Source: Aphelocoma coerulescens
Taxonomy: Eukaryota > Chordata > Aves > Passeriformes > Corvidae
Reading direction: 5' to 3'
Assembly (NCBI RefSeq): GCF_041296385.1
Contig: NW_027184085.1
Span: forward strand, 9,233,301-9,297,300
DNA length: 64,000 bases
A program made the translations under genes and the position numbers. Of the stretch, positions 33,420 through 45,060 are shown piece after piece. The notes beneath the pieces were generated by a model. That model made no database searches, was not told where the DNA came from, and saw only the letters and a list, made by a program, of their open reading frames with translations. The number at the start of each line of letters is the position of its first letter. The stretch's first letter is position 1.

Positions 33420-34560
33420 ATCTCAATCTTCTTTTTGATGAGCTAAACAGATCAAGAATTTTCAGTCCCTCATTGCAAGGCTGATTTTCTTCCAGCTCCA
33501 CGGGTTTTTTTGTGGCTCTTTCCTGCACTGTTTCCCACTTGCTCAACTTTGATCATCTCACTTTCCTGCCCTCATCTTCCTCCCCAAGAGTTTTGCTCAT
33601 AATTCCCTTGAAACGTGGAAAATTAGTCTTTCTGAAGTATTGAGCGTGTGTGTGTGTGTGTTTCCCTAGCCAGAACCATGCTCCAAAAGATGACATAAAT
33701 GAAATAAAATGACAATTGCTGGTATTAAGCAATCACCAGTTTCCAAAAGCAGGGATCTCACTGATCACTTCATGCTTGCTATCCATCCTGACACGTCTAT
33801 TACTGACACAGCGTTCTTTTGCACCAGGGCAACACCTCTGGTGTTGAGATAGACAACATCTCTAGTTTTAAGCACTTCCCTGAAGCTTCCTTGGAGGGTC
33901 ACAATATCTTAAAGGGAGCATCTAGATATGGAGACATAGCTGCCAATTTTAATGGCCCATTGTCTGTAGTGCCCTTTTTGGTTCAAAAAGGAGGATCTTA
34001 GGGGGTTAGAGAATTAAATTTGACCCAAACTTGCTTTCCCTCAGTTATCTCACAGTGTTCATCTCATGCTTCCTGCCTGGGCTCCTTTTCTAGATTCCTT
34101 CCATCCCAACGGCTCCTTTCCCACCTTCAGTGCCCAATATATCCCTTGACCTTGATAACAAAAAGCAAGAAGCTATGCAGGGTCAGCCCTTGCTCTGCAA
34201 ATTCCTTCTCTTGTCTCTGCCTAGGGAACTGTGCTGTTCAGTATCATCCCGGGATGTTATTAATGTGTTGTTTACTTCTCCCTCCCTGTCATTAATAAAG
34301 ATGTTAAACTAGACCAGCTCTCACATCGATCCCTGTGGCACCTCCTGGACACCTTCCTCCCCATGCAGACCCCTGTAGTTTATCATGGCTCTGTGTTTAC
34401 ACACCTCTTAGCCAATTTTCCGTCAGGTGTCTCAGCTTGTATCCACTCCAATTCGAATTCATTTGCCAGGTACGGTTTTGCACGGCACTCCATCAAATAC
34501 TTTATTAAAGGTGGCCCCTAGATACTTGCATTTTTCTTCCCTTAATACAAATGGCTCCAT
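33420..34560 (-). mobile_element. Ancient CR1/L3-like LINE, inverted, long diverged copy
   Basis: Two blocks match the reverse complement of old amniote CR1. One lies near 33480-33560 (TTTTTTTGTGGCTCTTTCCT at 33506-33525). The other lies at 34285-34530 (CATTAATAAAGATGTTAAAC at 34290-34309, GATCCCTGTGGCACCTCCTG at 34329-34348, and CACTCCATCAAATACTTTAT at 34485-34504). The separation of about 730 bp is close to what I expect in the family, so they are probably one element. The middle is poorly alignable and contains a short GT repeat. Confidence 0.7.
33644..33662 (+). repeat. Short (GT)n
   Basis: Nine uninterrupted GT units lie inside the poorly preserved middle of the ancient CR1. Confidence 0.9.
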
Positions 34561-36522
34561 CTGAAGAGATAACAGGCAGACTGGTATACACATTTAGAAT
34601 AAGATAGGACCACGTTTCATAGATAGGCAGTGGTTATCAGCATGAGTGTTTAAGTTTAGGGGTGTTGGGGAATGCTAATTGAAATTGTCCATGCTTTTTG
34701 AAGCCAGGTGTTTTGATTCTGGTCACCTTTACTTGGTGTGAATGTGTTTGTTTTGTTTTGTCCGGAACACAACTGCTAATTTTTAACAAGGTTCCACGTA
34801 ACAGATCTGTGAGAGGTTTCCGAAGTGCTCCATGACACTCCGTCAGGTGTATTTCCTGGAAAACCCCAATTTGCCAAAAAACCTCTACTTTGAGGGACTA
34901 GCACTCCTGGCAAATTTGGACTAAATCTAGCAGAGAAGGGCATGGGAGGGAATGTCTGTCCAGGACAGTGTTACAACCTGAATATTTTCAATGTGAATTC
35001 CAGCTGTTTGGCTTCAACATTGGAGCACCTATATGGGCAGTGGGAGAAAGCCATGGACCTGCCATATGGGTGGGCTTGAGACATTGCTCCATGCCCTTTG
35101 TCTGGAAAGAGGGAGCCCTGGTCCCTGCCTGTGGGGACAGTCCTGGCTGCAAGGGCTGGCTCCTGGCTCACTCTAACCCTGTTGATGCTGCTGGAGATCA
35201 CAGTCAGCTCTTGCAGTCTGCTTACTTGGTAGAGATTCTCCAAACCTGGGTGACTTTCCTCCCAACCCCGCAGAGAGCTGCCTTTTACAGGGCTATGGAT
35301 TGCGGAGGGAATAGTGCCAGGACAAACCTTGCAGGGTCTGCAGTCGATAAGCATCACAGCAGGTCAGAGAGGGATCACATTCCCATTGCCCTACTTCATC
35401 TTTTCCTTCTCCTTCCAGCCAAGCTCTCCATTACAAAATGTACAAGTCAGGCAGAACGGCCCTTCTCCCCTCATTCGTGTGTGTGCCTGTGTGTGTGCAA
35501 TCATTTTTCTCCTCTGTCAGAAGACAAAGCTAGCTTGTGAAGAAGCCATTAATCTGAGCCCATGCCTCGTGCTCCTTTTCTGCTGTGCAGGACTCTAGAG
35601 GAAGTGCTGAACGAGACATTCTGCTGTGCTAATGCCTCCTAATCTTCCCCTCTACCCTGATAGTCTCCAGCAAACCCTCACTGAGCTCTGGGGCTATACG
35701 TCTTCACGGCTGCTCACCAGGGGCATCATTAGGAAAGGGCTCTTAAATGGCTTGACATTCATGGCTTCCCAGAGGAATGGAGCTGCTGACAGATCTCTCC
35801 ATTTGGAATATGAAATCTATTTGTTCAGATGCATAATGACCGATTTGTCTTCTCAGAGGAGCTGCTGCTGAGTCCTGGGACTCACTCAGTTGTGGTGCTG
35901 CAGGCCAGCAGCTGTGTGCTGAGACCGCAGCAGAGCCAGCCCTAAGTGATACTGATAAGAGGAGGGGGAAAAAACAGCCCTGAGGGGGCAGAGGTTGGTG
36001 GGGAATTACAGTCCAGCGATGGAGAAGGTCTGGAGAAAGAGAGTCCCTCACGGATCCAAGCCAAACAGTGTGCTGGAGCTCACTGAAGCTGGAGGCAAAA
36101 AAAGGCAGCAGAGCTCTGGGAGGAGATGCTGAGTCGTGGTGCCATTTCCTGTAAGGAGCCTTGACCATGGCCTCATTCTCTTGTTTGCAAGGAGCACCTG
36201 GGCACTCATCTTACACTGCACCAATCCTGACACCAAGTGGGAATGGACACTGCTGGTTCTTGTGTTGCTGGTCAGAGCACTGTGGAGAGCAAGGTGGAAC
36301 AGCAGAGCAGCATCACAACGCACTACTCAGGGCACAGTGCTCCCACATCTCAGGCTTTGTCAGGAAGGGTCACACCTTCCCCTACCTGTCTCATCCCCCC
36401 AAAGCCTTGAGCAGCTTCAGGGCAATGAAGGAAGATCTGGGGCAAGGAAAGAGCAGAAAATCCTGATGGGAAATCAGAGAAGAGATATCAGAACCCAGAA
36501 GGGATTGAGGAGGCAGAGAAGG
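34561..36522. other. Unique non-coding stretch with no recognised gene
   Basis: No exon or repeat is recognised. The plus frame at 34968-35540 (190 codons) overlaps a 128-codon minus frame and carries no recognisable motif. Confidence 0.5.
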
Positions 36523-36628
36523 TCACAGAATCACAAAATCAGGGAATGCTGAGGCTGGAAGGGACCTCTGGAAATCACCTAGTCTACCCTCCCTTCTAGA
36601 GCAGGTCATCGCACTTGGGGTGATGCAG
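36523..36628 (-). mobile_element. Short CR1 LINE 3' tail, inverted
   Basis: GTCACAGAATCACAAAATCA, then GAGGCTGGAAGGGACCTCTG and AAATCACCTAGTCTACCCTC, is the reverse complement of an avian CR1 3' end. Only about 100 bp remain, a typical 5'-truncated copy. Confidence 0.88.
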
Positions 36629-37057
36629 CCAAGAGTAAAAGAAGGACACAGAAAGGGCAGATGTTAGAAAAGCTTCACCTGGAACAGGGGAGAATCAGAT
36701 CCCTGGAGAAGCAACCTGGAAACAAGACTTGTTCTGCAAGTGACCTGCATGGATCCAGCATTCCAAGTGCCTTGAAGTGGGAGTTTCTGGCAGGTTCCAG
36801 GCTGTTTCCTAAGGGATAAGGGCAGAAGATGCCCAGGGCACTGAAAGCTTCACCCCAGCCTTCACTGAAGGGTGCAGCTGTGTTGTAGGACCTCCCTCCC
36901 TGACACCCTCCTACTGCAGCTGAGTCAAGGCACTGACCTCTACCACCGAGACATGGGATTTTTGTTCCAAGGGGAATCCCAACATTTCAGTGTCTGCTTG
37001 TTTTTCCCAAAAGGGATGGAACAGTTGCCATTTCGAAATGTTCCACAGAGTGATAAT

Positions 37058-37078
37058 TAAACAAACAAACAAACAAAA
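37058..37078 (+). repeat. Short (CAAA)n
   Basis: About five tandem CAAA/AAAC units follow a TAATTAAA word. Confidence 0.9.
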
Positions 37079-38801
37079 TCAGGGACAACAGTAAATCTGG
37101 GCAGCAGAAAAATGTTTTGATGCCGTGAGAAGGTTTGACAGAGCTGGACTTATGTGGTGTAGGAATATGCAGACTGAGGGGATACGGAAAGCTGATGAAA
37201 AATTATTCTCAGGTCTGAGCTCCCCTCTAACCCCCTGGCTTGGCATCAACAAGTCAGAAGAGAAAAAGGCATTTCAGGACAATGCAGTACCTGCTACTTC
37301 AATGCCAAAACGTCTGTACTTGGTCTGCCTCCCAGCTTCCACCACGGATGAATTCTTTTTCAAAGCAGAAAGCAGCTGAAGATGCCTGGACTTGTCCTGT
37401 GCCAATGGGATGGCTTCCCAGGCACACAGAGACTGCTGCAAATGCTCCCAACCCAGCTGCCTGCTAAATCAGAAGCACATTAATTGAATCAGAGGAAAAG
37501 GAGGGAAAAGCCACACCTCTGCTCTTCTGTGCTCCATCAACAGACCAGCTGGCTATCTGGACCTTGGGGCTTTTCCGGGGGGCTCTTGGCAGCACTGCTC
37601 CCAGGACTGTTTGCCTCTGTAATTACAAGTAACACCAAGGAGATGCCCGATGTGCTCAGGGTCACCTTTCATACTGGGATTTCTCTGTTTGCATTGGGTT
37701 ATCAGTGTACCATGAATTTCTGGGCGTGTGAGTCAGGACAGGTGCCAGCTGGGGACCAGACAAGAGGAGAGCTGCAGAGAATGCCGGGCTCCTGGAGGTC
37801 CCCAGAAGATCCAGCACTTGCCCTGGTCATTGTAGTTAGATGAAGGGTCAGTGAGGTGGCTTTCCTATAGCTTCCTGAGGCATCACTGGGTGTGCAGCCA
37901 GGTTGGGTGTGGAGCACTCAACCACATGAACATGCCTCTGTGGTTGGGGTAGGGGTGGTGTGGTCTGGTTCAAAATCAAACCAGCCTGGAATGTATCATC
38001 TCCATCACTATCTCCCATGCACGCACAGGCTAATCTACCACCTGGACCTCTGTTTTCCTCCTTATCCTGCTGTCAGATTAAGAGGAGAATGCTGGTGCTA
38101 CTTCACATGAAACCCTTGTTCTGCTGTGTAACTGTGCAAATAGCCCTGGACCAGACAGGCTACAAGAGGCTGTGTGGCAAGGGCAGCTCCAGCAGGGAGC
38201 AGGAAGAGAAGGGAGCAGGCAGCACAGAGCAGCCAAGCACCCAAAATGCCTGTTCTGGTTGCAAGCAGCTCTCTGATGGGAGTGCTATCAGGATGTAAAT
38301 AATGCAGGCAGCACACAGACTGAATGCTTGCTTTTGGCCACAGAGAAGGGAGTAGGAGCTCTGGTCCAGAGCCAAACCCATTCCAAGGTGAGCCATGGTG
38401 ACTGTCATACAGCCTAGCTTGGTCTGTGTGGGCAGAGGTGTGCGTGGGATGCCGTGGTGATGTGTTCATCCAGGGCTGGAAGCACGTGTGCCAACATCTG
38501 TGGGAAGCTGGCACCCTGCAATCAGACTCCTGCAAGTCTGAGCCCCCAGAAAGAGCTTGGGGCAGGATTTAGATGATGCCCAGATGACTGTGAAAGGACG
38601 AGAGTGGCTTTCTCAAACTGTATGGAGAAGCATTACTCCCAATACCACAGCAGGAACATCAAGGTCCTTGGGACTGAAGCAGTCCCTACCCACATGGATG
38701 GATGAGGATGCAGCCTTGTGGTTATCTTGGGCTGATGGAGCAGCTCTGTGAGTGACAAACACAGTTCTCAGGCACTGTTCTCCAGGGACTGCTAGCTTAG
38801 C

Positions 38802-38852
38802 CCCTGTGTGTGTAAAACCATGGGTGTCCCAACAGTCCCTGTGTGTGTAAAA
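38802..38852. repeat. 16-bp direct repeat, 35-bp period
   Basis: CCCTGTGTGTGTAAAA occurs at 38802-38817 and 38837-38852 with 19 unrelated bases between. Confidence 0.88.
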
Positions 38853-41442
38853 GCTCTGCTGGAGAGATGCTGCCTCCTTCACCAGTGACTCACAGCAAAA
38901 GAAGAGTGGCCCAGAACCCAAAACAACCTAGTGACCAAAACCCTTCCTTAGCAGGCTTGTCCCTGTTGCAAGAGGGTGAGAAAACAAACAGCATGTCAGA
39001 CAGATGTTAGTTAATGAACTGGAAGATGCCCAGGGTGCAGCATCCAGCTGGAGTCACACCAGAAGATCTGTGCAAGTACGATAAACCCCGGCTGTAGGCA
39101 TTTAGTGGGCAGACTGTGCAACGCAACTTCGAGGCATTTCAAAAACAGGAGATCCTGCTATGCCTTACATGACTTAATGTAAGGGGAATTTATTTCCTCC
39201 TAGTTGTCCCTTGCAAGGTGCTAAGACATTACAATCTTAACTGGTTGGTGTCAAAGTTTATTCTGGGGCAGTTTACTGGTGGAGGGAGGGTTGGAGATTG
39301 TGCCGGTTTGGGTTTTTTTCCCCCTCTCCCTGCAGCTCTGCTCCCCAGCCCTGTGGGACCACTGTATCTTTTTGGCAAACTGTAACCCAGGTCCTGGTAC
39401 CGGCTGTGAGCACAGCTGTCCATGGAGCTTGTCTTCCTTGAAGGCATTCCTGAAGGACGTGGTCTGGCTTCCCTGCAAGGGGTCTGCTGCCCTTTTACCT
39501 TTGTCCTGACCTGTTGGATGGTTTCAGACCTGGCTGGTATTCCCACAGCGAGCTGTATTGCCTCTCTCAAAGTGAAGTGTTTTGAGACAGATAGTGGGTT
39601 TTTGTACTTGGAGCTTGAAAAATTTGCACTGGGCCCCTCATGTAACAACGGGAAGAGAAATGAGAATAAACAGATGCCTGTGGTCAGAGTCCTGATACCT
39701 GGCTCAGGCCAGCCTGGGGTCCGTGACTGGCTCTGCCTGGCCATGTCCCTGCTGGAGGCATGTCACTCCTGAGAAAACACAGAGTACTGATGGTCCCCAG
39801 CTCCTCCAAAGACCTTCTGTGTGACTGTCATCAGAAGACAAGGACGGATCCCACCAGTCTGGTTTCGCTGTTCACTCTGAGGTCTCCCTGGGTGGGAGAG
39901 TGTCTTCATCCTCACCAAGGAGCAGCTGCAAAGGGTTATGACGTGCCAGGGGCAGAACAAAGCAAAAAGCCTGATGGAATCAGCTATGTCCCTGTGTTCT
40001 GGAGGTCTGCATTTCCCCCAGCTCTGCTCCACGGGGACTGTTCCCAGCTGGAGGACAGGGTGGCTGCGGGGACTGAAGGGGGATGCTCGGTGGATGTGAA
40101 GACCTCCTGGTCATGCTCCAGCTTCTCCACAAACAAATGGGGCAGCGGTAGACCTCAGTGATCCACTGATCCTCAGCTATAAAGTCATCACAGCCCTGTT
40201 TTGTCCTCTCTGCTCCATGAAAAGCAGCTAGCACGGTGGTACAGACACCTCATTATCACTGCAGGCCTGCACGGATGTATTTATTCATTTTGTCTCTCTC
40301 TCCCTGTTGTCATCCATCAGGGCACTTCCAGGTACTTTGGAGCATCAGCACCCCAGGACCACCTTGCAGTGCTCAGCCCTGCTCTTGCAGAGGCACAGTG
40401 TGTTTGCAGACCAGGCTCCACAGCGTGCATTAGACCCAGCAGCATTTATTGTTCAAGGAGCAGAGCCAAGCTGCAAAATAAATGTCTGGCTCCTTTACTG
40501 CTGGTTTCTAGCAATGAAAGAGTGTCATAAACTTTATGCAAACTCCCAGGTGATAGCTGCAGAGTGGAGGGACATATTTGCTATATTTTTAATTTCCCCT
40601 CTTTGGTATGGCATGTTGTTTCCCCTTTAACTGTGGTACAAGGGACATCTGTATGGAGGACGGCTCTTTTCTCCTGTTGCTGACCTTTGGCAGCTTCTAT
40701 TGCCTTTCTCCACCTGAGCTCCCTGTGCAGGGTGATTTATCACCAGGAAGACAGTCACCATACCACAGGGAAGAGCCTGATGGAGGACCTGTGTGGCTGA
40801 AGTGAACTGGCATCTAAAGGCTGCCAGGCACTGTGCCCAGCCCTGTTCCCTCACAGACATAGGGGAGGTTGTGTAAAACACCCCATTCTGCAGATTGTAA
40901 AAGCATAAGTGCTTTTACATTCGTGCTACAGGGCAGAGGCAAAACCCTTGTCTCTGTAGTCACTGGAGAGGACTGGATTCATGGCTCTGGTTTGCAGCCT
41001 GGCAGTGCCAGGAGCCAGAAGGAGGGAGCAGTGTGGTGCTGTCTGCAATAGGGTTATCCCTGCAGCTGCTTTGCTCCCCAAACCTGAGCTTTGTGTGCAT
41101 GTCCTGCAACAGGCAGCACCAACCCGTGCTCCCACACACCAGGAATGGTGGTTAAAGGCTCAATACTATTTTCCCCACGCCTTCTCCCCAGCTCATCCCT
41201 CCTCAGAGATGTACTGTGTCCATCAGGACTTCTGCTTTTCTTGTGTCTTCCCAGCCACACAGGGGCCTTTTGTCTTTGCTTGTTTCGTTGTTCAACACAG
41301 TGGGGTTTACAGGGAGATCGCAACTAACCTTCCTCAACCAGGCACTTCTCAAGCACCCTCAGCTGCTGCAGGGCTGTTGATGGGTGCATGCAATGCCTGG
41401 ACCTGCAAGGGTCCTGCCAGCTGAAATCACTTGTATTTTTAG

Positions 41443-41492
41443 GGAGTAGGAGAGTTTGAGTGCCCTCCTGGAGTAGGAGAGTTTGAGTGCCC
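41443..41492. repeat. Exact 23-bp direct repeat, 27-bp period
   Basis: A 23-base unit beginning GGAGTAGGAG and ending GAGTGCCC occurs at 41443-41465 and 41470-41492 without difference, separated by TCCT. It is probably a recent local duplication. Confidence 0.93.
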
Positions 41493-42179
41493 ACAGTCAC
41501 CAGGACCCAGTAGGAGCCTCCAGCATGAAGTCTGTGTGCAGTCCAAGTGCTTTTATCTCCATGCAGAGTCATCTCCGTGGGGACAGTTAAGAGGAAGGGG
41601 CCGCTCTTCACCTCAGGAGTGAAACACCAGAGGACAGCTTGCCCTTCTGCTTCCCTTGTGGGCACCACGAGATCACTCAGCCCAAGCCAGTGCATGCTAA
41701 GGGAGCTCTTGTGGGGGTTTTGTGTGGTTTTTGGTGCTTTCCCCACAGTACTCTAGGATAGCTCTCACCTGCTTTTGCTCTCTAGGATCCTCGTGCTGCT
41801 GGGGCTCCTTTTGTTTGCTGAGTTCTTGTTCTCCTCCTCCCTCTCTGGACTTACCATGCCAAATGGATTTTGATTGCCTTTAGCCAGAGATCAAGCACTG
41901 TTCTCTCTCATTAGAAGCAGTATTTGTTGTACCAGGACTTGAATGACCCCAGTGCAGAGAACTACAGAACAATCCATTTTACTGCTATGCAGAAGACAAA
42001 TATTTGCTGGTACAAAACACTTTGGATTATGTTATAGGGAAGATTTCTGCACACCTCAAGCATGCAAAAAAACCGACATACCTTTTCACCAAGTCACATG
42101 TACCCTGACACCTGCTCTATCAGAAGAGTTGGAAAACGATTGTTTTATTTTACAGGGAAAATACATTTGTTAAAAGTCT

Positions 42180-42239
42180 GCCTTTTCTTTTTCTTTGCTT
42201 ATTTTTTTATCTTCCTTTTTTTTTTTTTTTTCTTCTCTT
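42180..42239 (+). repeat. T/C-rich low-complexity run
   Basis: The run is nearly all T and C, ending in about 17 consecutive T and then CTTCTCTT. A second, shorter T/C run lies at 42548-42572. Confidence 0.85.
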
Positions 42240-44559
42240 GAACTGGAATGAAACCAAGTTTCTTAATTTTATTTTAAATGTATTTATAGGTTGTGGGAAA
42301 AGAAATGAAAAGAGCAGTGCTCAAGACTGGCCAACAGCCAACGACCACTTCTTGGTGCAGGAGAGATGAAATGAGTCTCAGCCAGGCTGATTCTCCCTTG
42401 CCTACCCTGAGTGCTCTGACTTCTGTGCTGTTGGCTACTTTGCATCACTGATTTTCATCAAAAGTCTAATCAAGGACCTGTTGAATTTTTCCATCAAGAA
42501 TTTAATCAAAATCGGTTCATTACCATTACATATTTTGTTTTAAATATTTTTTCTTTTTTTTTTTTCCCCCTGAAGTGAAGGACAATGTCCTTTGCAAGTA
42601 AAAAGAAAATTAATGACCATTTCAAGTTGAGAAGCTGAAGTGGAAGAGGTATTTTAAGTGTGTTTTCCCTTCTGAATCTTGGTAGGAAACAGCAAGTGGT
42701 GAAATCAAGTTAAAATATTTTTCCAACTGCAGAGAGCAAGCTGGGCTCTTAGCTTGGAGTGAAGGATCAAGGTCCTTTCCTAAAGTGTCATATCTTCCAA
42801 ACCAGCACTTTGGTGTGTAGCTACTCAGAGAGGGAGAACCTGAGCGTGGATACTTTACAGGCTCCAGTTAGCAACCCAACAGGAGAACAGATATTTCAAA
42901 GGGATGGCAACAAGTTGTGCATCTATCCAGAGCTGAGCCATTCTTTTTAACCCCAGGAAACCTTCCCTGGCCTGTGGATGTTGAAGCAGGACAGGTGAAA
43001 CTGGGAGCAAGTGGGATGGGGAGGTTCTTCCTTGTTGGCTTCTTCCTGTTCTCCTTTTTGGGTTGCTCATTTTTAAATGCTAATGAAGCATGCTGATTTC
43101 ACAGCTGGGAATTTCTTCTGCAAGAATAATTATCATCCTTTACCCTCCCCTAGCTGCTTCTAGTCCGAGGCCCCTATGCCTCCATCCAGTAACAGATCTT
43201 GTCTTGCCAGCCCTTCAGGGTTCATGATCTCCATTTGACAGACAGAGGAAAACAAACAAACCCAGGTGAAAACAATGGGCATTTCTTCCCTTCACTGCAT
43301 TCTTCCCTTCCCATGACAGATTGGGGTCCCTCGGGGATAGGTGCTGCTCCCTCCCTCTGACTCATGGTGAGGTGAGGCTTAGGTGGGGAGGTAAGAGTTA
43401 GGTGATGCTTGACAGGCTGATTTTCCCCCTGCAACGCTGCTCTCAGGGTTTCATAGCACATTTTCAACCATCAGGCTGAGCCTTTCCACAGGGAAATAGA
43501 CCTCTTCCCCTCAGGACTAGCTAAGCTCCACCCGAGGACCAGGGGTGCCCTTGCTGCTGCTTGCCAGAGCAGTAAAATGATGCTCTGCCACGCAGACCCA
43601 GGCTGGGTGGCAAAAGCAAGCACAGTCTGGCAAAGGGAAGGGCAGAAATGCCCCACTCCAGGCCCGGAGAAAACCACAGAAACAAATAAATAGTCAAGAC
43701 ATGATGTCTGAGTGCACTGGGCACCAGAAGAGATTGAGTGCAGCACGTTGGGGCACAGCGAGCTGGGAGCATATCAGACCTGTGTTTGGAAGCGAGCTGT
43801 GCCAGGAAGACCAAAGAGAGCCCAGCCCTCCTTGTCCATGACAGGGCAGAACAGCTGCCCCTCGGGACTCCCTCCTCTCCCTCCAGCCAGGCAGGTGGGG
43901 AGGGTTTTGCCACGTTCTTTCCCAGCACAGTCCCTCCCCTCGATGTCTCATACAGACATGCAGGTGGGGACATCATTCCAAGGCTCACAGGGGATCAGAC
44001 TGTGACACGTGGTCACCTGTGCACTCTCCATGCAGTGCCAAGGATGTGGACACCCCACTGATGGGCAGGTATTTGCCTTTCCAGCTACAAACAACCTCCC
44101 AAAAGCAGTATTCGTGATCTCATTCCTGGCATCTTCCCACTCCCGGTGCTTGCTGGGCAAAGGGTTTAAGCAGGGTTCAAAACTTTCTGGCTGGCATTCC
44201 TGGGTTGCTCGGTTGGCTCTAGTAATGTACTTCAGCCAAAATATGAATTCTGTAATACAATAAAGCCCTAAATAAAAAAACAGATGACCCTCAAATACAG
44301 ATAGATACTTCAGTTTCTATCTTAGACTCAAATGTGCTTAATTTGCTGAGCATAAGGAGGGTTTGGAAGGTCTTTGAAGGACCCTGCAGTTACCAGCGTT
44401 ACCAGATTAGGTCTCCCAAGGCTCCAAACACTGCTCCATACATCACATGGTGTCTAACCCAAAAGCACTGAGAGCCAGAGAGAAGGAAATTTGGCTTGGT
44501 TTCTCATCTATCAACTCTCTGATGCTTCTCTTAAAGCTACAATCTGCCCTTTCTCACTA

Positions 44560-45060
44560 AACAGACAAAACTGTGGCCATAATGGGTAGTTTCTTTCCCC
44601 ATCCAGCTGCCTGGGAGCTCATAATGACGCTGCAAAGCATCTCTCATTCTCCAAATTCTCCTTTTAAGACACTTTAGGGTCATTCTTTTTTATGGGAAGA
44701 AACAGAGAAGGGAAGAAGGAACGATCCTGAGGGAAAGAGATAAATAATCTTCAAAGAGAACAATTAGCAATCAATTGCAGCACTGCTGTAGAGCAGAGAT
44801 AGACAGCATATTTCTGGCTTTTAATTCTGATTAATGGGAGAAAGGCCTGGCATCCCCTTTCTCCATCCTTGAGAAACTGGTCTCCTGATTATGTCACAAC
44901 TGATCTGCAATTGTTCTCTCTGAAGATTGTTTATCTCTTTTCTTCATGATTGCTTTCTCTGGGACCTTAATAAATTGGATCCAGCCAGCAGCAGTGCTTG
45001 CTAATTTCCCCCTGAAGAGGATTTGAGTTTTTGTCAAGCTCATAGGGCACCTGTTTTCTT
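44560..45060. promoter_or_regulatory. Possible conserved AT-rich block
   Basis: Repeat-free sequence with GATAAATAATCTTC, AACAATTAGCAATCAATTGC, TTTTAATTCTGATTAATGGG and CCATAATGGG words. These resemble homeodomain and SRF-like sites. Support is compositional only. Confidence 0.27.

Noticed and set aside
34968..35540. 190-codon plus-strand open frame
   Set aside because: An overlapping minus frame of 128 codons and a lack of family resemblance point to chance.
39229..39744. 171-codon minus-strand open frame, basic and serine-rich
   Set aside because: Plus-strand frames cover the same bases, and I recognise no domain. It could be reconsidered if RNA evidence existed.
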